Source of the DNA: Dactylis glomerata
Lineage: Eukaryota; Streptophyta; Magnoliopsida; Poales; Poaceae
Reading direction: 5' to 3'
Assembly (NCBI GenBank): GCA_007115705.1
Contig: QXEO01001123.1
Location: forward strand, 1,674,001-1,738,000
Length of the DNA: 64,000 bases
Position numbers and translations under genes: made by a program. The stretch's first letter is position 1; the number at the start of each line of letters is the position of its first letter. This document shows positions 43,776 through 56,106 of this stretch, piece after piece. Below the pieces are notes generated by a model, which was not told the DNA's origin, searched no databases, and saw nothing but the letters and a program-made list of their open reading frames with translations.

Positions 43776-46712
43776 TTCGCAATTTTCTGCGCCTAGCTCA
43801 AAGGCGTTAAAGAAAAGCACTCATGGGAGATAACCCAATGTTTTCTTTTTAGTACTTTTTCTTTTATTTGAGTCTTGGATGTCATTACTACTGTAATGAC
43901 CGTTCCTTATCCTGTTTATTTCGTTTTTGTGCCAAGAGAAGCCTCTAATTTGAGTGAGGTAAAGATTTGGGGATGTTGCTGTCCTGAAACTGTTTTCGGT
44001 GCTGCACCGTAAAAATTCGTGAAAATTCTCTGTATATCTTTTGGACCTGAAATGTCTTGTGCATATACCCCAGGTTATATCCAAACTTTTGTTAGTTGAA
44101 CACTTTTTGATTTGAGCAACAGAAAACTCCTAAAAAATTCGACCTTTGTCAGCTGTTCAGTTTTGACAGATTTTCTGCCAATATTTGTGTTTGCCACTTT
44201 ATCGCTTTCTTTTGAGTTCTTTTGATCACAGAACTTTTGGAGAGGTTGCTACAGTAGTATTTACTATATATGTGGTGGTTTTGAGTTGAAACCTGAAGCA
44301 AATAGAGGATTGATTATATGTTATGCTTGCACTAATGTTGCTAATAGAATTGTGTTTAGTTTTGTATGAAGGAAGTTTTCAAGTGTAGGGATTGGAGAAT
44401 GATGAGATGAGTTGAAGAATGGACAAAAGCTCAAGCTTGGGGATGCCCATGCATCACCCCAAGAAATATCCAAGAAGTACAAGCGTCAAAGCTTGGGGAT
44501 GCCCCCGAGGCACCCCTTCTTCATCGGCAAAAATCAGGTCACCTTTCAAAACACTATATTTTTATTGCTTCATGCACTATGTGTTTTTCTTGGAGCGTCA
44601 GTTGTTTTAGTTTTCTTAGTTGGTTTTGTTTGTTTGTTTTCTGCAATAAATGGTTGGACCCCAACAAATTTTCTTTGGAGGAGATATACTCGTTTTCATT
44701 TGCCAATAACGCTCTAGTTTTCACTCTTATTAAAAATTGAGCGTTCTTCTTTTTCTGCTACTGCTTTTGGTTTTCGTTTTTGCCTTGATATGCGTTCAGA
44801 CCTTGTCATATATTTTCATCAAGGTGTATTTTTGCCTCTGATCTTTATTGGTTTTCATCAAAATAGGTGTCTTTAAAAATTTCAAATGGTGTTGGAAAAG
44901 AGAAAAAGCTTTGTGCAAAATAGTGGTACAAGAAGGAGCTTGTGTAGACTGCGGCTTAGGCTTTTTCATGTCATGCTTGATGTCTTTTTGATAGTATGCT
45001 TAGTGGTTTTGCTGTAGCATGACTTGTCTCAAATAACTGAGATTGCTTAATGAGCCTTTGAAAAAAATCATGTGTTGTTTTTATTGTATGGAAGCATTAT
45101 TTTGGTTTTCTCCTTGATGCTTTATTTGGGTTGACTTGGCGCATGCTTACACATGTTAGACTCTTACAAAGTCGCCAATAGCCTTCATGATCATTTAGTT
45201 TTTGACTTTTGATGCCATCTTATGCTTCTTTTAATGTCGCTTTGTCGCTTTGCATGATTATGGCCATTATTGCTCTCTTAGTTGGTCGCTCCCAGTCTTT
45301 TGCTAGCCCTCACCTTGTACTGAGTATGAGCTCTACTCGTGCATCCAACTCCTAAAAGCCAAAGTTTTCCAAAGTGTCCACCATACATACCTACTAGCAA
45401 TTTGCTATTCCAAGTAAATTTGACTTGCTTTTATTTTCTCTTCAAATTAAACTCTTACCAGTGTTATGCGAAATTCGGTCAGTAAAGCTCTCACGAACCG
45501 GAAGGCACACTTTACTTTTTCCTGTTCTTAAAAATTTGACATTGTGGTCTCTTATGTTGAGTTGTTATGCTTGCAAGTTGTAAGTTGGATTCTAGCCCAT
45601 CCATGCTGTCATGGGGCAAGATTTCAACATTACACTTCTTATTTGAGTTGATATCGTGATCTTTTGTCTATGGATGCCCGCGGTGTGAAATGAATTGGGA
45701 ATCTTGTAGGGATCATGGAGTTTGTATATGTGTTAGGGAAACGCCGGGCCGCCAATCTAAGCCATGCATAATTCATGGTGGAAATTTGCAGCATACCCAT
45801 GGTGAACATTCGACGACGCATCTCACAATAAAAAGCTAAACAAAAGGCAAATAAAAGAGATGTCGAGGTGTTCATTGTCTGCTTGTCCTGTCATTTTGGT
45901 GTGGGCTTGTTCCATGTCATCGGGCACGGAGGTACCCCATTGGCGGTTCTCAATGATATGCATATACTTACAATGACAAGAGCCTTGCTTGGGACTCTAA
46001 GTAAAGTAGCATGAGGTTTGGGTACTCGTATTCACGGGGCACGAGGTTTTCAACTTATGATTTGTTAAGCATATGCATCATAATTGTTCTCGCATTAACT
46101 TTAACCATTCAAGATGCTTATGATGGGGGCAATGAGAGCTCAAAGCCGGTAAGTACCATAATTTTTGAAGGTTATAAAACTTGCAATCACTGCTTCCCTC
46201 TGCGAAGGGTCTTTCTTCTACTTTTATGTTGAGTCACCACCTTCTTTCTTTATGCACCATTAAGAGAGCATAGTTGTCATTCTTAGTGTGATATGCATTG
46301 TCCCAAAGTTCATTGATTGATTCATATTGTTGGTTTCACTTGTTCTTAAATTATTTGTATCTAGTCGCCCTCTTAAACTTGAAGGTGTCCTATGCATTTA
46401 TGTTTTGCTCTCTTTAAAGGACAAGCTGAAAACCATTTGTATGTTTTTCCTTATGATTTGAACACACGTTTGACTTTCATTGTTTCATTTTCATGATCTT
46501 TTGTTTGTGTTCATTTGCATGTTTACAACATGGTTGCTAAGTTCTTATTGTCATGATTAAATCTTCATGCCCATGTTTTAAGTTCTTATGATCCCAGCTC
46601 ACCAATGCTTACATATATGATCAAGATTGCGTAGGTGCATGTCACCTCAAAAATTATTCTTTGTTATCACTTACCTACTCGAGGACGAGCAGGAGTTAAG
46701 CTTGGGGATGCT
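43776..46712 (+). other. E4 3' internal non-coding region, complete
   Basis: Shares blocks with type A 3' regions, including the AAGCTTGGGGATGCCC pair at about 44434-44505. Between about 45360 and 46190 it has a type B-specific segment not present in E1/E2, where an A-rich segment is found instead. It ends in GAGGACGAGCAGGAG and AAGCTTGGGGATG next to the 3' LTR. No supportable gene. Confidence 0.7.
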
Positions 46713-48435
46713 TGATACGTCTCAAACGTATCTATAATTTTTGATGCTCCACGCTTGTTTTTACACCATTTGCCTATTGTTTCGTTACACTTCGTGGCAC
46801 TTTTATGCATTTTCCGGAACTAACCTATTAACGAGTTGCCACAGTGCCAGTTCCCTGTTTTCTGCTGTTTTTGTATTTCAAACTGATACACGGGAAATAT
46901 TCTCAGAATTGGACGAAACAAGTTCCTGAAGTCTTACTTTACCCGGAAGCTTCCAGAGATCCGAAGGAGAGTCGGAGGGGGGCCACCAGGGCCCCACACG
47001 CAGGGGCGGCGTGGCCAGGCCCCTGGCCGCGCGGGCCCCGCGTGAGGGCGCCTGGCTCCCCCTCTGACGATGCCCCTTCGCCTATAAAGACCCCCCGACG
47101 GAAAAAACCTAAGTACCCGATCAATTTTCTAGAACACGTCGTGATCCGCCGCCGCCGTCGACCCGAAGATCGGGAGGGGCCAGAAGCTCTTCCCGGCACC
47201 CTGCCGGAGAGGGGAATCACCACCGGAGGTCTTCTTCATCGCCATGCTTGCCTCCGGAGCGATAAGTGAGTAGTCTACCTTGGACTATGGGTCCATAGCA
47301 GTAGCTAGATGGTTGTCTTCTCCACCATGTGCTTCATGTTTAGATCTCATGAGCTGCCCTACATGATTGAGATCACCGTTATGTAATTCTACATGTTTGG
47401 TTTGTTGGGATCCGATGAATATTGGTGTTTATGATTAAGTTGTTGTACTGAATATTATATTTTGTTATCTCTATGTTGTTTATGATCTTGCATGCTCTCC
47501 GTTGTTAGTAGCTATCTTGGCCGAGTAGTTGCTAGTGACTCCAAGAGGGGGTATTTATGCTTGATAGTGGGTTCATGCCTCTATTTCACCTGGGGGAGTG
47601 ACAGAAACCTCTAAGGTGGTAGATGTGTTGTTGCTACTAGGGAGAAAACAACATTCATATGCTCAAGGGCATATGCTTTGTTTACATTACACACTTTGCT
47701 TAATGCAATTATCTGTTGTTCGCAACTTAATACTACTAGGGTGTTCGGATTGATATCCCCGGGAGTGGATTATTAGTCATAGATGCAGTTGGATGGCGGT
47801 CTATGTATTTTGTTGTAATGCCCAGAGTAAATCTCATAGTGATCTTCTTGACATATCACGTTTATCTTTATTCTATCAATTGCCCAACTGTAATTTGTTT
47901 ACCCAGCATGTATTATTTTATCTATGGAGAGACACCACTAGTGAACTGTGGACCCCGGTCCTATTTACAACATATTGCTATCACCTGTTTACTTTACTCG
48001 CACTGTTTACTTTACTCATACTGTTTACATTACTCGCATATTATATTGTTTTCCACTCGATACGCTCATAACCTTTGTTTCAAGCAAACCGGTGAGATTG
48101 ACAACCTCATCGCAAGTTGGGAACAAAGTATTTGTTTGTGTTGTGTGCAGGTTCCGCGTTGCTACTGGCCGAAGACGAGTCAACAAGTATCGTTAACGGT
48201 GCCCTTGTTGGAGTGTCACTAAGCCAGTTCGCATCACCTTCAGTCGTCATTGCCTCTCCTCTCCAAGATCGACATACCTTGGTTTCTTAAACTGAGGGAA
48301 AACTAGCTGCTATACTCATCATACCTTCCTCTCGGGGTTCCCAATGGGCTGGTTACCAACCACGCACAAGGACCGTCTGCTCCCACGTCAACCACACGCT
48401 AGTAGCCTCTTTTCTGGCGCCATCAACCGGTAGCA
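46713..48435 (+). repeat. E4 3' LTR (type B)
   Basis: 1723 bp, TGATACGTCTCAAACG to ACCGGTAGCA; TATAAA at 47083. Followed by GTGTT (48436-48440), the E4 target duplication, and then the rest of the E5 5' LTR. Confidence 0.92.
47083..47088 (+). promoter_or_regulatory. TATA box in E4 3' LTR
   Basis: TATAAA after 'ccccttcgcc', about 370 bases into the LTR, at the position conserved in all type B LTRs. Confidence 0.55.
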
Positions 48436-49996
48436 GTGTTTCAGAGTGATACACAGGAAATATTCTCGGAATTGGACGAAACAAGTTCCTGAAGTCTTAT
48501 TTTACCCGGAAGCTTCCAGAGATCCGAAGGAGAGTTGGAGGGGGGCCACCAGGGCCCCACACGTAGGGGCGGCGCGGCCAGGCCCCTGGCCACGCGGGCC
48601 CCGCGTGAGGGCGCCTGGCTCCCCCTCTGACGACGCCCCTTCGCCTATAAAGACCCCTCGACGGAAAAAACCTAAGTACCCGATCAATTTTCCAGAACAC
48701 ATCGCGATTCGCCACCGCCGTCGACCCGAAGATCGGGAGGGTCCAGAAGCTCTTCCCGGCACCCTGCCGGAGAGGGGAATCGCCACCAGAGGTCTTCTTC
48801 ATCGCCATGCTTGCCTCCGGAGCAATGAGTGAGTAGTCTACCTTGGACTATAAGTCCATAGCAGTAGCTAGATGGTTGTCTTCTCCACCATGTGCTTCAT
48901 GTTTAGATCTCATGAGCTGCCCTACATGATTGAGATCACCGTTATGTAATTCTACATGTTTGGTTTGTTGGGATCCGATGAATATTGGTGCTTATGATTA
49001 AGTTGTTGTACTGAATATTATCTTTTGTTATCTCTATGTTGTTTATGATCTTGCATGCTCTCCGTTGTTAGTAGCTATCTTGGCCGAGTAGTTGCTAGTG
49101 ACTCCAAGAGGGGGTATTTATGCTCGATAGTGGGTTCATGCCTCTATTTCACCTGGGGGAGTGACAGAAACCTCTAAGGTGGTAGATGTGCTGTTGCTAC
49201 TAGGGAGAAAACACCATTCATATGCTCAAGGGCATATGTTTTGTTTACATTACACACTTTGCTTAATGCAATTATCTGTTGTTCGCAACTTAATACTACT
49301 GGGGTGTTCGGATTGATATCCCCGGGAGTGGATTATTAGTCATAGATGCAGTTGGATGGCGGTCTATGTATTTTGTTGTAATGCCCAGAGTAAATCTCAT
49401 AGTGATCTTCTTGACATATCACGTTTATCTTTATTCTATCAATTGCCCAACTGTAATTTGTTTACCCAGCATGTGTTATTTTATCTATGGAGAGACACCA
49501 CTAGTGAACTGTGGACCCCGGTCCTATTTCCATCATATTGCTATCACCTGTTTAGTTTACTCGCACTGTTTACTTTACTCGTACTGTTTACTTTACTTGC
49601 ATACTATATTGTTTTCCACTCGATACGCTCATAACCTTTGTTTCAAGCAAACCGGTGAGACTGACAACCTCATCGCAAGTTGGGAACAAAGTATTTGTTT
49701 GTGTTGTGTGCAGGTTCCGCGTTGCTACTGGCCGAAGACGAGTCAACAAGTATCGTTAACGGCGCCCTTGTTGGAGTGTTACTAAGCCAGTCCGCATCAC
49801 CTTCAGTCATTTGCCTCTCCTCTCCAAGATCGACATACCTTGGTTTCTTAAACTGAGGGAAAACTAGCTGCTATACTCATCATACCTTCCTCTTGGGGTT
49901 CCCAACGGGCTGGTTATCCACCACGCACAAGGACCGTCTGCTCCCACGTCAACCACACGCCAGCAGCCTCTTTTCTGGCGCCATCAACCGGTAGCA
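48436..49996 (+). repeat. E5 5' LTR, remaining part
   Basis: Starts with the GTGTT duplication and continues the E5 LTR from 18222 to ACCGGTAGCA at 49996. TATAAAG at 48656. Here the 298 bp missing in the E5 3' LTR are present (48893-49190). Confidence 0.9.
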
Positions 49997-50006
49997 GCTT
50001 CTTTTC

Positions 50007-50024
50007 TAGCGCCGTTGCCGGGAA
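50007..50024 (+). other. Degenerate primer-binding site of E5
   Basis: TAGCGCCGTTGCCGGGAA: two mismatches to the tRNA-Asp site found in E1, E2 and E4. They could weaken priming or simply reflect age. Confidence 0.7.
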
Positions 50025-50195
50025 GGAAGAGAAGACTTCTGCGAGGGGAGTTTTTCGCACACACATTCTTTACTTTGTTATTGTTTTGCTTTACTTTATT
50101 TTATTTTACCTGCATTGCTTTTTATATCAAAAACCCAAAAAAAAATTAGAATCCTTGGTAGTTGTTTTTACTTATCTGCTTTTAGTTTTGTTAAA

Positions 50196-50891
50196 ATGAG
50201 TAATCCTGAAGTAAAAGTTCGTAGTTTTAAGCAACAAGGGGGAGAAAGTTTAAAAGATGCTTGGTACCGTATTAACAATGCTCATCATAGGTGTACCAAA
50301 AAGCAGTCTACCACGATCCTCCTTAGAAATTTTTATGTTGGTATATCCAGTTGGAATAGGTATGTTCTTGATACTCTTACAGGAGGTAATTTTCTGGGTA
50401 CTCCCGCTGGAGAAGCATGCACTATAATTGAAAGTTTAGTGGGAATACCACCTATCCATGTTGCTAAAACCGAGACCACCTTGGAGGAGGTGGTAGAAAA
50501 GCTCAGCTCTTTGGAGAAAAGTTTACCAAGTATCCTAGAAAATGCTAGCCGCGTTAGTGAATTAATAGAAAACATTGGTAAGAGAATTACCATTTTAGAG
50601 GCTAGCACTACTCATGACAATCAAAACTTAAGGATTGGTAAACTAGAGGAGTCTATGGAAACTCTTAGCTTAATCTTCTCTTCTCTTAAATTTAAGAAGG
50701 AGAAAGTGTTTGTTGGAAAAGAGCAAAAATTTATGTATGTTCCCAAGGTTTCTGCGCTTAAATCTCAACATGTTCTTAAAATTGGTAAGACTCTTAGTTC
50801 CACTAAGGGTGACTTGCAGGTTGAATCATCTTCGGGAACCTTCAAAGAGCCAACTGAGGTACCTAGCACTTCATCACTTGATATTACATGA
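50196..50891 (+). CDS. Short gag-like coiled-coil ORF of E5
   Basis: 231 aa from the ATG at 50196 (codons back to 50115 are leader). The first ~80 residues resemble the C-terminal half of an Athila-type gag domain (motifs GESLKDAWYR and LDTLTGGNFLGTP). The middle (about 100-175) is a Leu/Ile heptad-rich, coiled-coil-like stretch. The last residues SSLDIT are the same as in the E4 gag-protease, so the 3' boundary of the ORF is shared. It has neither protease nor the N-terminal gag half. It may be a deletion derivative of gag that could still multimerise; function is inference. Confidence 0.65.
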   Translation: MSNPEVKVRSFKQQGGESLKDAWYRINNAHHRCTKKQSTTILLRNFYVGISSWNRYVLDTLTGGNFLGTPAGEACTIIESLVGIPPIHVAKTETTLEEVVEKLSSLEKSLPSILENASRVSELIENIGKRITILEASTTHDNQNLRIGKLEESMETLSLIFSSLKFKKEKVFVGKEQKFMYVPKVSALKSQHVLKIGKTLSSTKGDLQVESSSGTFKEPTEVPSTSSLDIT

Positions 50892-53827
50892 TTCGCAATT
50901 TTCTGCGCCTAGCTCAAAGGCGTTAAAGAAAAGCACTCTTGGGAGATAACCCAATGTTTTCTTTTCAGTACTTTTTCTTTTTATTTGAGTCTTGGAAGTC
51001 ATTACTACTGTAATGACCGCTCCTTATCTTGTTTATTTCGTTTTTGTGCCAAGAGAAGCCTCTAATTTGAGTGAGGTAAAGATTTGGGGATGTTGTTGTC
51101 CTGAAACTGTTTTCGGTGCTGCACCGTAAAAATTCGTGAAAATTCTCTGTATATCTTTTGGACCTGAAATTTCTTGTGCATATGCCCCAGGTTATATCCA
51201 AACTTTTGTTAGTTGAACACTTTTTGATTTGAGCAACAGAAAATCCCTAAAAAATTCGACCTTTGTCAGCTGTTCAGTTTTGACAGATTTCTGCCAATAT
51301 TTGTATTTGCCACTTTATCGCTTTCTTTTGAGTTCTTTTGATCACGGAACTTTTGGGGAGGTTGCTACAGTAGTATTTGCTATATATGTGGTGGTTTTGA
51401 GTTGAAACCTGAAGCAAATAGAGGATTGATTATATGTTATGCTTACACTAATGTTGCTAATAGAATTGTGTTTAGTTTTGTATGAAGGAAGTTTTCAAGT
51501 GTAGGGATTGGAGAATGATGAGATGAGTTGAAGAATGGACAAAAGCTCAAGCTTGGGGATGCCCATGCATCACCCCAAGAAATATCCAATAAGTACAAGC
51601 GTCAAAGCTTGGGGATGCCCCGAGGCACCCCTTCTTCGTCGGCAAAAATCAGGCCACCTTTCAAAACACTATATTTTTATTGCTTCATGCACTATGTGTT
51701 TTTCTTGGAGCGTCAGTTGTTTTAGTTTTCTTAGTTAGTTTAGTTTGTTTGTTTGCTGCCATAAATGGTTGGACCCCAACAAATTTCCTTTGGAGGAGAT
51801 ATACTCGTTTTCATTTGCAAAGAACGCTCTAGTTTGCACTCTTATTAAAAATCGAGCGTTCTTCTTTTTCTGCTACTGCTTTTGGTTTTCGTTTTTGCCT
51901 TGATATGCGTTCAGACCTTGTCATATATTTTCATCAAGGTGTATTTTTGCCTCTGATTTTTATTGGTTTTCATCAAAAGAGGTGTCTTTAAAAATTTCAA
52001 ATGGTGTTGGAAAAGAGAAAAAGCTTTGTGCAAAATAGTGGTACAAGAAGGAGCTTGTGTAGACTGCGGCTTAGGCTTTTTCATGTCATGCTTGATGTCT
52101 TTTTGATAGTATGCTTAGTGGTTTTGCTGTAGCATGACTTGTCTCAAATAACTGAGATTGCTTAATGAGCCTTTGAAAAAAATCATGCGTTGTTTTTATT
52201 GTATGGAAGCATTATTTTGGTTTTCTCCTTGATGCTTTATTTGGGTTGACTTGGCGCATGCTCACACATGTTAGACTCTTACAAAGTCGCCAATAGCCTT
52301 CATGATCATTTAGTTTTTGACTTTTGATGCCATCTTATGCTTCTTTTAATGTCGCTTTGTCGCTTTGCATGATTATGGCCATTATTGCTCTCTTAGTTGG
52401 TCGCTCCCTGTCTTTTGCTAGCCCTCGCCTTGTACTGAGTATGAGCTCTACTCGTGCATCCAACTCCTAAAAGCCAAAGTTTTCCAAAGTGTCCACCATA
52501 CATACCTACTAGCGATTTGCTATTCCAAGTAAATTTGACTTGCTTTTATTTTCTCTTCAAATTAAACTCTTACCAGTGTTATGCGAAATTTGGTCAGTAA
52601 AGCTCTCACGAACCAGAAGGCACACTTTACTTTTTCCTGTTCTTAAAAATTTGACATTGTGGTCTCTTATGTTGAGTTGTTATGCTTGCAAGTTGTAAGT
52701 TGGATTCTAGCCCAGCCATGCTGTCATGGGGCAAGCTTTCAACATTGCACTTCTTATTTGAGTTGATATCGTGATCTTTTGTCTATGGATGCCCGCGGTG
52801 TGAAATGAATTGGGAATCTTGTAGGGATCATGGAGTTTGTATATGTGTTAGGGAAATGCCGGGCCGCCAATCTAAGCCATGCATAATTCATGGTGGAAAT
52901 TTGCAGCATACCCATGGTGAACATTCGACGACGCATCTCACAATAAAAAGCTAAACAAAAGGCAAATAAAAGAGATGTCGAGGTGTTCATTGTCTGCTTG
53001 TCCTGTCATTTTGGTGTGGGCTTGTTCCATGTCATCGGGCACAGAGGTACCCCATTGGCGGTTCTCAATGATATGCATATACTTACAATGACAAGAGCCT
53101 TGCTTGGGACTCTAAGTAAAGTAGCATGAGGTTTGGGTACTCGTATTCACGGGGCACGAAGTTTTCAACTTATGATTTGTTAAGCATATGCATCATAATT
53201 GTTCTCGCATTAACTTTAACCATTCAAGATGCTTATGATGGGGGCAATGAGAGCTCAAAGCCGGTAAGTACCATAATTTTTGAAGGTTATAAAACTTGCA
53301 ATCACTGCTTCCCTCTGCGAAGGGTCTTTCTTTTACTTTTATGTTGAGTCACCACCTTCTTTCTTTATGCACCATTAAGAGAGCATAGTTGTCATTCTTA
53401 GTGTGATATGCATTGTCCCAAAGTTCATTGATTGATTCATATTGTTGGTTTCACTTGTTCTTAAATTATTTGTATCTAGTCGCCCTCTTAAACTTGAAGG
53501 TGTCCTATACATTTATGTTTTGCTCTCTTTGAAGGACAAGCTGAAAACCATTTGTATGTTTTTCCTTATGATTTGAACACACGTTTGACTTTCATTGTTT
53601 CATTTTCATGATCTTTTGTTTGTGTTCATTTGCATATTTACAACATGGTTGCTAAGTTCTTATTGTCATGATTATATCTTCATGCCCATGTTTTAAGTTC
53701 TTATGATCCCAGCTCACCAATGCTTACATATATGATCAAGATTGTGTAGGTGCATGTCACCTCAAAAATTATTCTTTGTTATCACTTACCTACTCGAGGA
53801 CGAGCAGGAGTTAAGCTTGGGGATGGT
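50892..53827 (+). other. E5 3' internal non-coding region
   Basis: Colinear with the E4 3' region, including the type B-specific segment (about 52475-53300), the AAGCTTGGGGATGCCC-like pair (about 51550-51620) and the terminal AAGCTTGGGGATG. No supportable gene. Confidence 0.7.
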
Positions 53828-55250
53828 TGATACGTCTCCAACGTATCTATAATTTTTGATGCTCCATGCTTGTTTTTACACCATTTGCCTATTGTTTCGT
53901 TACACTTAGTGGCACTTTTATGCATTTTCCGGAACTAACCTATTAACGAGTTGCCACAGTGCCAGTTCCCTGTTTTCTGCTGTTTTTGTGTTTCAGAGTG
54001 ATACACAGGAAATATTCTCGGAATTGGACGAAACAAGTTCCCGAAGTCTTATTTTACCAGGAAGCTTCCAGAGATCCGAAGGAGAGTAGGAGGGGGGCCA
54101 CCAGGGCCCCACACGCAGGGGCGGCACGGCCAGGCCCCTGGCTGCGCGGGCCCCGCGTGAGGGTGCCTGGCTCCCCCTCTGACGACGCCCCTTCGCCTAT
54201 AAAGACCCCCCGACGGAAAAAACCTAAGTACACGATCAATTTTCTAGAACACATCGCGATCCGCCGCCGCCGTCGACCCGAAGATCGGGACGGTCCAGAA
54301 GCTCTTCCCGGCACCCTGCCGGAGAGGGGAATCGCCAGCGGAGGTCTTCTTCATCGCCATGCTTGCCTCCGGAGCGATGAGTGAGTAGTCTACCTTGGAC
54401 TATGGGTCCATAGCAGTAGCTAGATGGTTGTCTTCTCCGCCATGCTGTTGCTACTAGGGAGAAAACAACATTCATATGCTCAAGGGCATATGCTTTGTTT
54501 ACATTACACACTTTGCTTAACGCAATTATCTGTTGTTCGCAACTTAATACTACTGGGGTGTTCAGATTGATATCCCCGGGAGTGGATTATTAGTCATAGA
54601 TGCAGTTGGATGGCGGTCTATGTATTTTGTTGTAATGCCCAGAGTAAATCTCATAGTGATCTTCTTGACATATCACGTTTATCTTTATTCTATCAATTGC
54701 CCAACTGTAATTTGTTTACCCAGCATGTGTTATTTTATCTATGGGGAGACACGACTAGTGAACTGTGGACCCCGGTCCTATTTCCATCATATTGCTATCA
54801 CCTGTTTACTTTACTCGCACTGTTTACTTTACTCGTACTGTTTACTTTACTTGCATACTATATTGTTTTCCACTCGATACGCTCATAACCTTTGTTTCAA
54901 GCAAACCGGTGAGATTGACAACCTCATCGCAAGTTGGGAACAAAGTATTTGTTTGTGTTGTGTGCAGGTTCCGCGTTGCTACTGGCCGAAGACGACTCAA
55001 CAAGTATCGTTAACGGCGCCCTTGTTGGAGTGTTACTAAGCCAGTCCGCATCACCTTCAGTCGTTTGCCTCTCCTCTCCAAGATCGACATACCTTGGTTT
55101 CTTAAACTGAGGGAAAACTAGCTGCTATACTCATCATACCTTCCTCTTGGGGTTCCCAACGGGCTGGTTATCCACCACGCACAAGGACCGTCTGCTCCCA
55201 CGTCAACCACACGCCAGCAGCCTCTTTTCTGGCGCCATCAACCGGTAGCA
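53828..55250 (+). repeat. E5 3' LTR with 298-bp deletion
   Basis: 1423 bp. Compared with the E5 5' LTR it lacks the equivalent of 48893-49190. The joint 'ccatg|ctgttgctac' lies at about 54443-54444. 1721 minus 298 equals 1423, so no other net length change is needed. TATAAAG at 54198. Confidence 0.92.
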
Positions 55251-55255
55251 CTATC

Positions 55256-56106
55256 TTCCATATTGCTTATTCCAAAAAGAAAAAAAAAAGAAAAAAAAAG
55301 AAAGAAAAAAAAGGCACTCCTCCATGGAATGTGAATGTTGGTGGGCACCCGATGGAATCGGTTAGCCATGGTTTGTGGAAGGAAAAAAGGTGGGGAGGAG
55401 TGCCAAGCTTTATAAAAAGAGCACAAAAGTGCCAATCTCTCTCTCAAAAACTTGCTTCATTTTTGTATGGAAGATAGTAAGAACCCCATTGCCAGTCGTT
55501 GACAAAGACAACCACCTCTCAAAACCAATTTTTATCTCTCTGTTTTACAAATGAAAAGCTCTAGCACATGTTTAATCACTGCTTCCATCCGCGAAGGGCC
55601 TTTCTTTTACTTTTATGTTGAGTCACCACCTTCTACCTTTATGCACCATTAAGAGAGCATAGTTGCCATTCTGAGTATAATGTGTATTGTCCCAAAGTTT
55701 ATCATTGATTGATTCATGACTATGGTTTCACTTGTTCTTAAATTACTTGTATCTAGTCACCCTCTTAAACTTGAAGGTGTCCTATGCATTTATGTTTTGC
55801 TATTCCATGAGGGACAAGCTGAAAACCATTTGCTATGTTTTTCCATATGATTTGAACACACATTTGACTTTCATTGTTTCATTTTCATGATCTTTTGTTT
55901 GTGTTCATTTTCATGTTATAACATGGTTGCTAAGTTTTTATTGTCAAGATTATATCTTTCATGCCCATGTTTTAAGTTCTTATGATCCCAGCTCACAAAT
56001 GCTTACCTATATGATCAAGATTGTGTAGGTGCATATCACCTCAAAAATTAATTTCTTTTGTTATCACTTACCTACTCGAGGACGAGCAGGACGAGCTTGG
56101 GGATGC
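55256..56106 (+). other. E1 internal region, right part
   Basis: Resumes E1 after the CTATC duplication with 'ttccatattgc', the type A A-rich purine run (about 55276-55310) and the shared 3' blocks. The final polypurine region reads GAGGACGAGCAGGACGAGCTTGGGGATGC, a variant of the motif in E2. Confidence 0.8.

Larger units (their letters stand above)
35519..44559 (+). repeat. Second copy of the 9-kb tandem duplication (no E3)
   Basis: 9041 bp equivalent to 20635-35518 without E3. It contains the 3' part of E2 (35519-38515), the E2 3' LTR (38516-40082), the shortened E4 LTR (40083-41516) and a second gag-protease ORF (41712-43775). The uninterrupted GCGGCGCGGCCAGGCCC near 40088-40103 is the empty E3 site. 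Confidence 0.9.
18223..48435 (+). mobile_element. E4: type B retrotransposon with gag-protease, internally duplicated
   Basis: The 5' LTR is in three pieces (18223-18516, 25222-25233, 31059-32475) that sum to 1723 bp, exactly the length of the 3' LTR (46713-48435). Both LTRs begin TGATACGTCTCAAACG. The target duplication is GTGTT at 18218-18222 and 48436-48440. E2 and E3 interrupt the 5' LTR. The internal region contains a tandem duplication that doubles the gag-protease ORF. No RT, RNase H or integrase is present, so it is non-autonomous. Confidence 0.93.
18058..55250 (+). mobile_element. E5: type B non-autonomous Athila-like retrotransposon
   Basis: Parts are 5' LTR 18058-18222 plus 48441-49996 (1721 bp when joined), internal 49997-53827 and 3' LTR 53828-55250 (1423 bp). 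The target duplication is CTATC at 18053-18057 and 55251-55255, inside the internal region of E1. The 5' LTR is split by E4. It encodes only a short gag-like ORF. Both LTRs begin TGATACGTCTCCAACG and end ACCGGTAGCA, while E4 begins with CTCAAACG, which confirms the pairing. Confidence 0.93.
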
